From: Chloroflexota bacterium
GTDB taxonomy: Bacteria > Chloroflexota > Dehalococcoidia > Lucifugimonadales > UBA3495
Direction of reading: 5' to 3'
Length of the DNA stretch: 40,045 nt
Assembly (NCBI GenBank): GCA_022562475.1
Contig: JADFPD010000007.1
Span: 1-40,045 of the forward strand
Below the pieces are notes generated by a model, which was not told where the DNA came from, searched no databases, and saw only the letters and a list, made by a program, of their open reading frames with translations. The first letter of the stretch is position 1. The number at the start of each line of letters is the position of its first letter. This document shows positions 8,451-16,966 of the stretch, in pieces. Both the position numbers and the translations under genes were made by a program.

Positions 8451-10307
8451 CTATTCGACGGTCACTGACTTGGCCAGGTTCCGCGGCTGGTCCACGTCCC
8501 GGTCCAGCAGGAGGGCGATGTGATAGGCCAGCATCTGCAGCGGCACCGTGGTGAGCAACGGGATCAGATGCTCGGGGGCCTCCGGGATGTACAGGGCATG
8601 GTCCACGGCGGCAGCTAACTGAGTGTCTCCTTCTGTGAGCACCGCCAAAACGCGGCCGTCACGGGCCTTTACCTCTCTCACGTTGTTCACGACTTTCTCG
8701 TAGAGGGAGTCTTTCGGCGCTAACGCAACGGTGACCATGTCGTTGTCGATGAGGGCGATGGGACCATGCTTCATCTCGCCCGCCGGATAGGCCTCGGCGT
8801 GAACGTAGCTAATTTCTTTGAGCTTCAGGGACCCTTCGGAGGCGATCGGCGCGTTCACTCCGCGGCCCAAGAACAAGAAATAATCGGTGCCGACATATTC
8901 CTGAGCCAGGTGCTGGTATACCGCGCTGTCGGCCAGCAATTCGCCGATCAACCTGGGAGCCTGGGCCAAGCCGTCCACCAATTCTTGGCTCTTCGCGGTG
9001 TCCAAGAACCCCCTGGACTGGCCTAAGAAGATGGCCAAAAGATTCAATATGGTCAGGGATGCCAAGAAAGTCTTGGTGCTGGCTACGCCAATCTCGATGC
9101 CGGCCCGCATGTAGAGGGAACCGTCGGCGATGCGGGACGCCTGGCTGCCTTCGGCGTTGCAGATCGTGACCAATCTTCCGCCCTTGTCTTTCACCATCTG
9201 CATGGCGGCAACTGTGTCGGCTGTTTCACCAGACTGGCCGATGGCCACCACCAACGTGCGGGGACTGATGTATGGGTCGCGGTACCGGAACTCTGATGCG
9301 CTCTCGGCCTCAGCAGGCAGGCCACCGTAGCGTTCCACGAGATGGCGGCCCACTTGGGCGGCGTGCAAGCTGGTGCCGCAACCGATCAGTATCACCCGGT
9401 CCAGTTCGGCTATCTCCTGGGAAGAGAGCGGGAAATCCGGAAGGTCCACCCGCCGGGTCTCGAAATTGACCCGTTCCCGCATTGCGCTGGCCACCGCCTG
9501 CGGTTGCTCCATGATCTCTTTCAACATGAAATGCCGGTAGCCCGCTTTGTCCACCTGCACCTCTTCCTGGGAGACCATCCGGGGCTGTTTGTCGATATGG
9601 TTGCCTTCCAGGTCTTGGTACTCAACTCCATCCCGGGTAACCACCACCATCTCACCGGTATCCAAGAAACTCACCTGGCCCATGTTGGACTCGCTCTGGA
9701 GGAGGGGCAACAATGCCGGCAGATCGCTTCCGATCATCGCCTGGCCATCCGCTTGGGCTACGACTATGCCGCCGGCGTGCCCCAAACGGAGGGCGCAAAT
9801 CTCGGCCCCATCACCCTGTAGAACGGCGGAGATGGCCTGTGATCCTTTCACCATCCGGCCCATGCGCCGGAACGCTTCTTGGAAGCTGAGGCCCCGGTCC
9901 ATGCCCTCTTCCACCAGATGGGTGAGTACTTCTGAGTCGGTTTCCGATTCGAATACATGTCCGGCGTCCGCCAACCGCCGCTTTAATTCCAAGTAATTCT
10001 CAACGATTCCGTTGTGGACCACGGCGATGCGCTGTTCGCAGTCGGTATGGGGATGAGCATTCGCGTAGGAGGGGCGTCCGTGAGTGGCCCAGCGGGTGTG
10101 GCCCAGGCCCACCGAACCAAGGGGGTGGTCTCCGGATTCGTCCAGGCCGTTGACTTTGCCAACGGTCTTGCGCAGTTGGATGTCGCCCTGGGGACCGATG
10201 ATGGCGATTCCGGCGCTGTCGTAGCCCCGGTACTCAAGCCGCCTCAGCCCCTCGAAAATGATGGGCCAGGCTTCTTGTTCACCGACGTAGCCAACGATGC
10301 CGCACAC
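8451..10307 (-). CDS. glmS: Glutamine--fructose-6-phosphate aminotransferase (isomerizing)
   Basis: A 618-residue enzyme making glucosamine-6-phosphate, the first step toward UDP-GlcNAc and peptidoglycan-type polymers. It starts at GTG with GGAGG just upstream, giving M-C-GIVGYVG, so the catalytic N-terminal Cys of the class II glutaminase domain is exposed after Met removal. The glutaminase domain spans about 1-230. Two SIS sugar-isomerase domains follow, the first with GCGTSLHAAQVG near residue 313 and the second ending in the conserved NLAKSVTVE C-terminus. Length is normal. It is preceded by a strong promoter and appears monocistronic. Confidence 0.97.
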   Translation of the reverse strand: MCGIVGYVGEQEAWPIIFEGLRRLEYRGYDSAGIAIIGPQGDIQLRKTVGKVNGLDESGDHPLGSVGLGHTRWATHGRPSYANAHPHTDCEQRIAVVHNGIVENYLELKRRLADAGHVFESETDSEVLTHLVEEGMDRGLSFQEAFRRMGRMVKGSQAISAVLQGDGAEICALRLGHAGGIVVAQADGQAMIGSDLPALLPLLQSESNMGQVSFLDTGEMVVVTRDGVEYQDLEGNHIDKQPRMVSQEEVQVDKAGYRHFMLKEIMEQPQAVASAMRERVNFETRRVDLPDFPLSSQEIAELDRVILIGCGTSLHAAQVGRHLVERYGGLPAEAESASEFRYRDPYISPRTLVVAIGQSGETADTVAAMQMVKDKGGRLVTICNAEGSQASRIADGSLYMRAGIEIGVASTKTFLASLTILNLLAIFLGQSRGFLDTAKSQELVDGLAQAPRLIGELLADSAVYQHLAQEYVGTDYFLFLGRGVNAPIASEGSLKLKEISYVHAEAYPAGEMKHGPIALIDNDMVTVALAPKDSLYEKVVNNVREVKARDGRVLAVLTEGDTQLAAAVDHALYIPEAPEHLIPLLTTVPLQMLAYHIALLLDRDVDQPRNLAKSVTVE

Positions 10308-10402
10308 AGGCCCTCCAGGCCACGCCAGATGCGCTGGCCCTCAGGATCAAGATTAAACGCGCCACGAAATCCCAGCATGGATAGCGAAAAGCGTTTTACA
10401 AC

Positions 10403-10432
10403 AGTATAAGAACCTCTGGAATTTGGTGTCAA
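10403..10432 (-). promoter_or_regulatory. Sigma70-like promoter for glmS
   Basis: Perfect TTGACA (10427-10432) and TATACT (10403-10408) on the minus strand are separated by 18 bases, about 95 bases before the glmS GTG. This is one of the best promoter matches in the window. The predicted leader of about 90 bases is too short for a glmS ribozyme. Confidence 0.6.
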
Positions 10433-10465
10433 CGAAACCCAACTGACGGAGCGGAGAAAACCGAG

Positions 10466-10924
10466 TTATTCGGACCCAGAGGCCAGCAGTTTACTCAGGT
10501 TTTTGGAGAACTCTTCCAAAGTGTTGCGGGCCTTTCTGCGGATGATGGGCTGGCCCAGTTCGCCCAGGCGGCCCATGAAAGTGGTGTCGGCCACGATCTC
10601 CAATTCGGTCTCGTTGGGCGACTTGGCGGTCACTTTCATGGTCATGTTGGTCTTGACCCCACCGCCTACCCGCCGGTCGTTGGCTTCAACCAGGAAATGG
10701 GCCTCACCGGCGTCGGCGTCTTGGGACAGAACGGTGATGGTCCCGCTCAGGCTCATACCCATGGGACCGACCCTCGCCTGTAACGTGGCTTGGTACCGGT
10801 TCTCACCGTCCGGGGTGATATCTTTGATCCCTGGAATGCAAGAGGCGGCCCTGGGGATGTCCATGACCAATGCCCAGGTGGCCTCACGGCTGGCGGGAAC
10901 GACCGAGACAATCTCCACTTTCAA
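10466..10924 (-). CDS. CoxG-like SRPBCC-family protein
   Basis: The ORF track gives 201 residues from 11071, but the first 49 residues lie antisense-like over the coxM frame and carry no family signal. A TTG at 10924, just after the coxM stop and with GGGAAG upstream, gives a 152-residue protein beginning MKVEIVSVVPA. The fold is SRPBCC/START-like: IPGIKDITPDG, a beta-rich middle with GPMGMSLSGTITVL, and a long C-terminal helix LEEFSKNLSKLLA. This is the CoxG family, which is linked to membrane attachment or assembly of CO-dehydrogenase-type molybdenum enzymes. It is the last gene of the coxS-coxM-coxG set. Confidence 0.75.
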   Translation of the reverse strand: MKVEIVSVVPASREATWALVMDIPRAASCIPGIKDITPDGENRYQATLQARVGPMGMSLSGTITVLSQDADAGEAHFLVEANDRRVGGGVKTNMTMKVTAKSPNETELEIVADTTFMGRLGELGQPIIRRKARNTLEEFSKNLSKLLASGSE

Positions 10925-10928
10925 GATG

Positions 10929-11801
10929 CTAACTTCCCACCGGTATGGCGGCGATGGCCTGCTCCACGGCGCGGCGGGCAAAGACCTCGGCCATATCAGT
11001 CTTGTATTCGGCGGACCCCCGGAAGTCTTCCAAGGGATCGACGGCGTCTTTGACCAACGCCGCGGCGGCACGGATATTCTCGTCGGTCAACGGCTTCCCC
11101 CGCAGGGCGTCTTCGGCCTGTTTGGCTCTGATGGGCGTGACACCCACCGAGCCCAGAACGATGCGGACGTCTTTACACGTGCCGTCTTGCTCTTTGGAGA
11201 CCACCGCCGCCACCGTGACGGTGCCGTAGTCGTCGGCGGTGCGGGGCAGAAACTTCAGGTAAACCGAGCCGGAGCCGGCCGGGGCGTGGGGGACCAGAAC
11301 ACTGGTCAGAATCTCGCCCGGCTGCACATCGGTCTCGTAGTAATCTATGAACAAGTCTTCCAGCGGGACCACCCGGTCTCCACCCTTGGAGGTCATCACC
11401 GCAGACGCTCCCAATGCGATCAAGGCGGGTGGCGGGTCCTGGTTGGGATCGCCGTTGACCAGCCCGCCGCCGATGGTGGCCATGTTGCGGATCCGGGGAG
11501 TCGCCACCTTGCGGAAGGTGTCGGCCACCAGGGGTAGTTCTTCCCCGACCAATCGGCTTTTCTCTATCTGACGCTGGGTGCAGAGGGCGCCGATCCTCAG
11601 TCCTTCGGGTGTGGACTCGATGGCGTCCAGATCGCCCACCCGCCGCAATCCGATCACGTGAGACGGCTGGGACAAGCGCTGCTTCATCTGGATGACTAGG
11701 GCGGTGCCGCCGGCCATGATACGGGCGTCATCGCCAAACTGGTCCAAAAGCCCAAACACTTGGTCCAAGCTGGTTGGGGCGTGGTATTCGAAGTCGATCA
11801 T
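10929..11801 (-). CDS. FAD-binding subunit of a xanthine/CO dehydrogenase-type molybdenum hydroxylase (CoxM-like)
   Basis: A 290-residue flavoprotein subunit starting at ATG 11801, whose ATGA overlaps the coxS stop. The longer frame in the ORF track only reads back through coxS. FAD contacts are visible in MAGGTALVIQMKQ near residue 30 and in PRIRNMATIGGGLVNGDPNQD near residue 105; the CO-dehydrogenase FAD C-terminal domain follows. In the holoenzyme it passes electrons from the 2Fe-2S subunit to an acceptor. The catalytic molybdopterin large subunit is not encoded beside it, so the substrate is unknown. Confidence 0.9.
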   Translation of the reverse strand: MIDFEYHAPTSLDQVFGLLDQFGDDARIMAGGTALVIQMKQRLSQPSHVIGLRRVGDLDAIESTPEGLRIGALCTQRQIEKSRLVGEELPLVADTFRKVATPRIRNMATIGGGLVNGDPNQDPPPALIALGASAVMTSKGGDRVVPLEDLFIDYYETDVQPGEILTSVLVPHAPAGSGSVYLKFLPRTADDYGTVTVAAVVSKEQDGTCKDVRIVLGSVGVTPIRAKQAEDALRGKPLTDENIRAAAALVKDAVDPLEDFRGSAEYKTDMAEVFARRAVEQAIAAIPVGS

Positions 11802-12286
11802 TCGCCGCTCCCGGCCGCCTTGTTCATATCCTCCGCCGCGGCGGCGATGGAGTTGAGGATGCCGTAGTAACCGGTGCAGCGGCACAGGTTGCCCATCATA
11901 TATTGTTTGATCTCGTCTTCGGTGGGATCAGGGTTCTCTTCCAGAAGTGAAATGGCGGCAATCACTTGGCCGGGGGTGCAGATGCCGCACTGGAAACCGC
12001 CGTGGTCGATGAAGGCCTGCTGCACGGGATGAAGGTTGCCGTTCTCGGCGATGCCCTCAATGGTGGTGATCTCAGAGCCGTCCACCGCCGCGGCCAGGGT
12101 GATGCATGAGGCGTACATCTCGCCGTCGACCAACACCGCGCAGGCGCCGCAAACGCCAACACTGCAACTCTCTTTGGTGCCGGTGAGGCCGATGTCGTAC
12201 CGGATGCAATCGAGCAGCAGACGCCTGGCCGGGATGTCCAATTCGTGGTCTGTGCCGTTAACTTTGAGGCGGACCTTTTGGTTCAT
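11798..12286 (-). CDS. [2Fe-2S] subunit of a xanthine/CO dehydrogenase-type molybdenum hydroxylase (CoxS-like)
   Basis: A 162-residue iron-sulfur protein. The plant-type ferredoxin cluster is bound by ESCSVGVCGACAVLVDG plus a later Cys, and the second, all-helical domain carries CGICTPG and NLCRCTGY. This is the standard two-cluster small subunit of the xanthine oxidase family, which carries electrons from the Mo centre to FAD. It is first in the set and overlaps coxM by 4 bases. No large catalytic subunit lies up- or downstream in this window. Confidence 0.93.
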   Translation of the reverse strand: MNQKVRLKVNGTDHELDIPARRLLLDCIRYDIGLTGTKESCSVGVCGACAVLVDGEMYASCITLAAAVDGSEITTIEGIAENGNLHPVQQAFIDHGGFQCGICTPGQVIAAISLLEENPDPTEDEIKQYMMGNLCRCTGYYGILNSIAAAAEDMNKAAGSGE

Positions 12287-12450
12287 GCCATTCCCTTGCC
12301 GGTCTCATTGAGCGCTAATTTTTCCGGGAAAAACCACGCCCAATGTTATACTACCCCCCAACCTCCGGCAAGCGGCCGGCGCGCCGGGTTTTCATGGGTG
12401 TGATTTACCTCTGGCCTGGCTTCGGATCCTACAGAATCGTGGTGATAACA

Positions 12451-12867
12451 ATGGCGCAGAAGAATGGCGACGCCCCCTCGCAGCACATCGGCAACACCGT
12501 GTTGGTGGTGACCATGGAAGTGGATGAAGCAGACGAAGCAGAGTTCAACAACTGGTACAACGAGCAGCATCTGCCGGAACGCATGGCCATCCCCGGCTAT
12601 GTCTCCGCCCGCCGGTTCAAGCTGGAAGGCGATAATAACAACAACGCCCTCAAGTACCTGTGTATCTGGGAGATGGAATACGGCAGCCCGCTGCAGAGCG
12701 AGATGTACAAGGACCAGAACGCCCACCCAACGGAGCTTTACCTGCGGGTCAATGAAACCATCAAGGCCAGGACCCGGGGCCTTTACCGCCAAGTCTACCC
12801 TGAGCCCGGAACGTCATTCGAAGACCGCTCCGGATTCCACGGAGAGCGTCTGCCGGCCCATCCGTAG
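12451..12867 (+). CDS. EthD/dimeric alpha-beta barrel-like small protein
   Basis: The frame is open from 12343, but the first 36 residues look like translated leader; the ATG at 12451 with an upstream GGTGA gives 138 residues starting MAQKNGDAP. The core VVTMEVDEADEAEFNNWYNEQHLPERMAIPGY is typical of EthD-like or related ferredoxin-fold dimers, which often act in catabolic or monooxygenase-linked clusters. It is convergent with the LLM-class oxidoreductase gene (16-base gap) and divergent from coxS. No specific reaction can be stated. Confidence 0.55.
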   Translation: MAQKNGDAPSQHIGNTVLVVTMEVDEADEAEFNNWYNEQHLPERMAIPGYVSARRFKLEGDNNNNALKYLCIWEMEYGSPLQSEMYKDQNAHPTELYLRVNETIKARTRGLYRQVYPEPGTSFEDRSGFHGERLPAHP

Positions 12868-12883
12868 CCGAACCACAGGCTGC

Positions 12884-13924
12884 CTACTTGAACGCGGGCA
12901 TCACTTCTTTGGCGAATAATCGCATGGACTTGACCACTTTTTCCTGAGGCATGCCGCCAAAGGAGAAGTTACAGCCAAAGTGTTCGATGCCTTGGTCCTG
13001 CAGCGCTTTAATCTTGGCGATGATCTGGTCAGTGCTGCCGATGAAGGCCCGGTTTTCGTACAAGGAATCGTAGCTGGGCGGAAGCTCCGTACGTGTCTTG
13101 CGGAAGTCTTCCATCTTCTCGTACACTTCGCTGCCGAAATCAAAGGTGCGGCGCCACTGGATCATATCGATGTTCCAGTTCAGCGACTCCTTGGTGTCGG
13201 CCCTGGCCTGTTCTTCGGTCTCGGCCACGTAGAAATAACGGAAGAAGGGTATCTGGCTCATGGCCATATTATTGCCCTTGGATTTAGCCAGATCGACCAT
13301 CGTGTGGCAGAGCGCTACGGCGTCCTCGGTGTCCAATACCACGCCGATGATCAGCGGATGCCCCGATCCGGCAACGAATTCCTGGGTCGCCTTTGTGCGG
13401 GTGGCCGCGATGTAGATGGGCGGATGGGGCTTTTGGACCGGCACCGGGACAAGGTTGGCGCCGGTGATCTTGTAATGTTGCCCCTCAAATGAATAATTCC
13501 TGTTGGTCCAGAGCCCCTGAATCATGGTGATCGATTCTTGAAACCGGGCCTGGCTTTCTTCTCCTGGGACGTTGGCCACCTTGTATTCAGACCCGGCGGC
13601 GCCTCGGCCGAACCCGACATCAACCCGTCCCCCGCTCAATATATCCAGGGTTGCTATCTCTTCAGCCACCCTGGCCGGAAGATGTAGCGGAGATACCAGA
13701 ACGGCAAACCCCAACCTCAAGGTAGTGGTCTTCGCCAAAAGGTTGCTGGCGAGGACCATCGGCGCAGCGCCCAGTCCATACCGGGTAAAGTGGTGTTCCG
13801 CGATCCAGGCGCTTTTAAACCCCAGTTCCTCTCCCAGCAGAAACTCTTCCGTGATGTCGTCGTAGACCTGCTTGGGGTCGGTCCCTTCTGGCCAGGGCAC
13901 ATGAGAAAAAAGGGCAAAATTCAT
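12884..13924 (-). CDS. LLM-class (luciferase-like) flavin-dependent oxidoreductase
   Basis: A 346-residue TIM-barrel flavoprotein. ATG 13924 is preferred because MNFALFSHVPWPEG is the normal beginning of this family; the 36 residues before it in the ORF track are leader. Features are GFKSAWIAEHHFTRYG, LRLGFAVLVSPLHLPARVAEEIATLD, GRVDVGFGRG and PPIYIAATR, which place it in the bacterial luciferase/alkanal monooxygenase superfamily using FMN or F420. Such enzymes are often present in many copies in SAR202-like bacteria (family knowledge) and are proposed to attack recalcitrant organic matter. The substrate is unknown. It is monocistronic and divergent from holA. Confidence 0.85.
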   Translation of the reverse strand: MNFALFSHVPWPEGTDPKQVYDDITEEFLLGEELGFKSAWIAEHHFTRYGLGAAPMVLASNLLAKTTTLRLGFAVLVSPLHLPARVAEEIATLDILSGGRVDVGFGRGAAGSEYKVANVPGEESQARFQESITMIQGLWTNRNYSFEGQHYKITGANLVPVPVQKPHPPIYIAATRTKATQEFVAGSGHPLIIGVVLDTEDAVALCHTMVDLAKSKGNNMAMSQIPFFRYFYVAETEEQARADTKESLNWNIDMIQWRRTFDFGSEVYEKMEDFRKTRTELPPSYDSLYENRAFIGSTDQIIAKIKALQDQGIEHFGCNFSFGGMPQEKVVKSMRLFAKEVMPAFK

Positions 13925-14062
13925 CTGTATCGGCTCTCCGAATCGGGTATTTAGTGCTTTTTTCAAAGCCCGAACCATTAGACCACACAACTGATAGCGC
14001 CGCCACCGAAAAAATGGTGACAATCTATCCATTAATCGCCGGGCGTGGGCCGAGGGGGCCGG

Positions 14063-14071
14063 TGATATAAT
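14063..14071 (+). promoter_or_regulatory. Extended -10 promoter for holA
   Basis: TGATATAAT gives a perfect -10 hexamer (14066-14071) with the upstream TGn extension. No good -35 lies at the right distance. The start point would be about 30 bases before the holA TTG. Confidence 0.4.
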
Positions 14072-14109
14072 CCGGCCCGCCAGACCTGCGTTGACTTGGG
14101 GAGTCCGAA

Positions 14110-15105
14110 TTGCCCGTACACCTGCTTCACGGCGACAGTTTCCTGGTGCCCAGACGTCTGAACGAGCTCATCACCGAGGCGGGAGCATCGGAAGTGCTGG
14201 AAGCCAACCGGCACCGTGTCGTTGGGTCGCAGGTTAAGCCTGATGAACTGCTGGCCATGTGTAACGCCCTCCCCTTCATGGACGACTACCGCCTGGTGAT
14301 AGTTGAAGGGCTGCTGGGCACGGCTGAGGTCCAAGGCCGGGGACGCCGGCGCTCTTCTTCCGCGGATTCGGGAGTCGCCAGCCAATGGCAAGCGCTGGGT
14401 GACGCTATTCCTCAGATGCCGGACTCCACGGTCCTGGTGTTCACCGATGGCGCTTTGGGCGCAAACAACCCGCTGCTGCGCCTGCTACGGCCCGTGGCCC
14501 TGGTGGAAGAGTTGACCGCTCCGTCCGGCGAGGCGCTGGCCCGTTGGGTAAAGTCTACCGTCGAAGCCAAAGGCTCATCCATCAGCCCATCGGCCAACCG
14601 GTCGATCACCGACTTGGTGGGCAACGACCTCTGGACCCTGGACCAAGAACTGGAGAAATTGGCCCTCTATTGCTCGGGGCGGGAGATACAGGAGGCGGAC
14701 GTGGGCGAGATAGTCTCTCAGGTCCGAGAGGCCAACATCTTCGTCGCGGTCGATGCCATGATTGACGGCCGCCCCGGCGTGGCTCTGCGCCTGTTGCACC
14801 AGTTGAAAGAGGATGGCAAAGAAGCTCCCCAAATCATCGGCATGGTCGAACGCCAACTGCGCCTGCTGGCTTTGGCCAGGGATGCCATTGACCGCGGAGT
14901 GCCCCAGAGCGAGTTGAAGGCACGGCTGGGAACGTCTTCAGACTTTGTGGTGCGGAAAACCGCGGAGCAAGCCCGGCGTCATTCCATGCCGGAGATCGTC
15001 TGGCGGTACAACCGTCTTTTGGAGACCGATCTGGCCATCAAACGGGGGAGGCTGGAACCCGATCTGGCCCTGGAATTACTGGTGGGCGACGTAGTCTCCG
15101 GATGA
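14110..15105 (+). CDS. holA: DNA polymerase III subunit delta
   Basis: A 331-residue clamp-loader subunit. It starts at TTG with GGGGAG six bases upstream. The N-terminal HLLHGDSFLVPRRLNEL is the usual HolA beginning (Y/H-L-L-x-G-x-[E/D]), followed by the RVVIVEGL-like LVIVEGLLG segment. The AAA+-like lid shows DLVGNDLWTLDQELEKLALY, and the C-terminal helical collar has LLHQLKEDGKEAPQIIGMVERQLRLL and the RR-rich PEIVWRYNRLLETDLAIKRG end. Length is typical. It opens the beta clamp during DNA replication. The gene stands alone, convergent with the OppD-like gene. Confidence 0.9.
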   Translation: MPVHLLHGDSFLVPRRLNELITEAGASEVLEANRHRVVGSQVKPDELLAMCNALPFMDDYRLVIVEGLLGTAEVQGRGRRRSSSADSGVASQWQALGDAIPQMPDSTVLVFTDGALGANNPLLRLLRPVALVEELTAPSGEALARWVKSTVEAKGSSISPSANRSITDLVGNDLWTLDQELEKLALYCSGREIQEADVGEIVSQVREANIFVAVDAMIDGRPGVALRLLHQLKEDGKEAPQIIGMVERQLRLLALARDAIDRGVPQSELKARLGTSSDFVVRKTAEQARRHSMPEIVWRYNRLLETDLAIKRGRLEPDLALELLVGDVVSG

Positions 15106-15172
15106 AGTCCGCTCGTCGATAGTTGGATAACTTCGTAATGTTCGACGCTTCTGGCCGCGACATCCTAACCGT

Positions 15173-16156
15173 CTAGTTTTCGTCGGCGGGAACCACCGGA
15201 TTGTAGCAAGCGACCGAGTGCCTTCCTTCAATCTCAACCAGATTGGGCTTGGGATCGGTCCGGCACTGGTTCTGCGCTTTGAAGCAGCGGGGCAGGAAGG
15301 GGCATTCCGGAGGCAATTTAATCATGTCTGGAGGGGTGCCGGGTAATGGCTCTATCCTCTTGTCCGGGTCGTCCAGGCGCGGCAGCGCCTGCAACAGCGA
15401 CCAGGTGTAAGGGTGTTGAGGGCGTTGGAACAGCGGAACGACATCGGCCGTTTCCACGACGTTTCCCGCGTAGAGTACGCCCACCGTGTTGGCCATGGCC
15501 GCAACCACCCCCATATCGTGGGTGATCAACAGGACCGACGCGTTCTGCTCCTTCACCAATTCCCTGATTCGATGCAGTATCTCCGCCTGAAGGGTAACGT
15601 CCAATCCCGAAGTAGGCTCGTCGGCGATCAGCAATTTGGGGCGCATGACCAGGGCCATGGCCATCATCACCCGCTGACACATACCACCGCTCAGGGCGAA
15701 TGGGTACTGGCCCATCACTCGCTTGGGGTCGGCCATTCCCATCTCAGAAAGCATGTCCTGGGCCATTTTGTTGGCGCCGCGGAGAGAGACGCTACTGTGG
15801 GCTAGGATCACTTCTTCCAACTGCGGACCGATGGCCTCGATGGGGTTCAGCGCGGACTGGGCGTCCTGGAACACCAGCGAAATCTCCCGGCCTCTCAGGT
15901 CGCGCATCGTATCCGGCCCGGCCCGAAGCAGGTCTATGTCCCGGTACATGATCCGGCCGTCGGAGATTTCCGTGTTGTGCGGCAGAAGCCCCATGATCGA
16001 CAGCGCCAGGGTGCTTTTGCCGGAGCCGCTTTCTCCCACGATACATAAAACTTCGCCCTCGTTCAGGGAGAGACTCACGTTATTCAGGGCCTTTACCCTT
16101 CCGGCGGAGGTCCCGAAACTCACTGTTAGGTCTTCTATGCGGAGTAGTTCAGTCAT
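15173..16156 (-). CDS. Oligopeptide/dipeptide ABC transporter ATP-binding protein (OppD/DppD-like)
   Basis: A 327-residue ABC ATPase with Walker A GESGSGKST at 41-49, signature LSGGMCQRV near 158, Walker B LLIADEPTSGLD and the H-loop THDMG. The C-terminal extension with CPFLPRCFKAQNQC is the oligopeptide-transport (oligo_HPY) domain seen in OppD, DppD and nickel or peptide importers. It would energise uptake at the inner face of the membrane. No permease, binding protein or second ATPase lies beside it; upstream on the same strand is a PHP-domain gene 17 bases away. The partners must be elsewhere, so the substrate is unknown. Confidence 0.9.
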   Translation of the reverse strand: MTELLRIEDLTVSFGTSAGRVKALNNVSLSLNEGEVLCIVGESGSGKSTLALSIMGLLPHNTEISDGRIMYRDIDLLRAGPDTMRDLRGREISLVFQDAQSALNPIEAIGPQLEEVILAHSSVSLRGANKMAQDMLSEMGMADPKRVMGQYPFALSGGMCQRVMMAMALVMRPKLLIADEPTSGLDVTLQAEILHRIRELVKEQNASVLLITHDMGVVAAMANTVGVLYAGNVVETADVVPLFQRPQHPYTWSLLQALPRLDDPDKRIEPLPGTPPDMIKLPPECPFLPRCFKAQNQCRTDPKPNLVEIEGRHSVACYNPVVPADEN

Positions 16157-16173
16157 TCGCCAATCAGTCTCTT

Positions 16174-16833
16174 TTAAGCTTCGGGTGCGCTGTTTTGCCT
16201 TAGGTCCACCGGCTGGTAGCGCCCTTTCCGCAGCTCCCGTATCAGGTCATCCAGACAGGCCACCGGCCGGTGGAATTCGGTTGCCACGGTCCCGATCTGT
16301 TCCACTTTATGGGCGTCGCTACCGGCCGTCATATTGGTCCTCAGGCGTCCGCCCAACTCCAGGGAAAATTTGTTCTGGACCGCCAAGCCCCGTCCGTTCA
16401 GCGCTTCGATGCCCTGACACATCCGGAAGAACCCGTCACCGCTGGCACGCTCCAGCATCTCTTCCCTGGCCTCGGGCCGTTCCGCGGGCTCTTCCAGAAA
16501 GCGCCGCCGGTATGGATGTGCCGCAATCATCACGCCTTCTACCTGCTCTACCGATGCTTGCAGATATTCGGGTCTATGCATGCCGAATTCGTAGGCGCTT
16601 AGTCCAAATACCAAGACGTGTCCGGCCTCGGTGTTGATCTCACAGCCAGGCATGACTAGGAAATCGTGCTTGCTGGATAAGTCCCGAATCTCCTCGTCGG
16701 TCCAGAAAGTATCGTGATCGGTGAGGCATATGCCGTCCAGTCCCAACGACTTCGAGCCCTCGATCAATTCATCAACGCTCATGAAACTGTCGTCAGAGTG
16801 GGGATAGCTATGGGTATGAAGATCTATCAGCAA
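16174..16833 (-). CDS. PHP-domain phosphoesterase
   Basis: A 219-residue PHP protein with the metal-binding motifs in order: DLHTHS at the N-terminus, LTDHD near 38, CEIN near 63, AHPYRR near 107 and GSDAH near 172. These support a trinuclear metal centre used for phosphoester hydrolysis, as in TrpH/RNase AM-like or histidinol-phosphatase-like enzymes. The start is TTG with only weak pairing upstream. It sits between ftsK and an ABC ATPase gene on the same strand. The substrate may be a small nucleotide or RNA end; this is not decided by the sequence. Confidence 0.85.
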   Translation of the reverse strand: MLIDLHTHSYPHSDDSFMSVDELIEGSKSLGLDGICLTDHDTFWTDEEIRDLSSKHDFLVMPGCEINTEAGHVLVFGLSAYEFGMHRPEYLQASVEQVEGVMIAAHPYRRRFLEEPAERPEAREEMLERASGDGFFRMCQGIEALNGRGLAVQNKFSLELGGRLRTNMTAGSDAHKVEQIGTVATEFHRPVACLDDLIRELRKGRYQPVDLRQNSAPEA

Positions 16834-16966
16834 AAACTATCTATTCAACCTGGGCTCACCGTATACGCCAATAATAACAAACCAAGCCGTAGTTGAAAAA
16901 TAGTTGGGCGCCGCATAGCGGCGGCGTCTCGGAATTGGCCGCGGGCGCAGCGCGTAAGGGGGCCTG

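Noticed and set aside
10308-10396. glmS ribozyme in the glmS leader
   Set aside because: The predicted leader is only about 90 bases, shorter than the ribozyme core, and I see no matching core sequence.
12341-12353. Overlapping divergent -10 sequences (GTTATACTAC) between coxS and the EthD-like gene
   Set aside because: No acceptable -35 at the right distance on either strand, so it is not listed as a promoter.
12343-12450. N-terminal extension of the EthD-like ORF, and comparable extensions of the LLM (13925-14032) and mutase (29137-29271) ORFs
   Set aside because: The extra residues match no family and overlap promoter elements; better starts with ribosome binding sites lie inside.
15125-15140. 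ATAACTTCGTA, identical to part of a loxP arm
   Set aside because: Only a single 11-base match with no second arm or spacer; chance resemblance.
16909-16932. GC-rich hairpin after ftsK as an intrinsic terminator
   Set aside because: The stem is only about 6 bp and the short T-run is several bases away from it; too weak to call.
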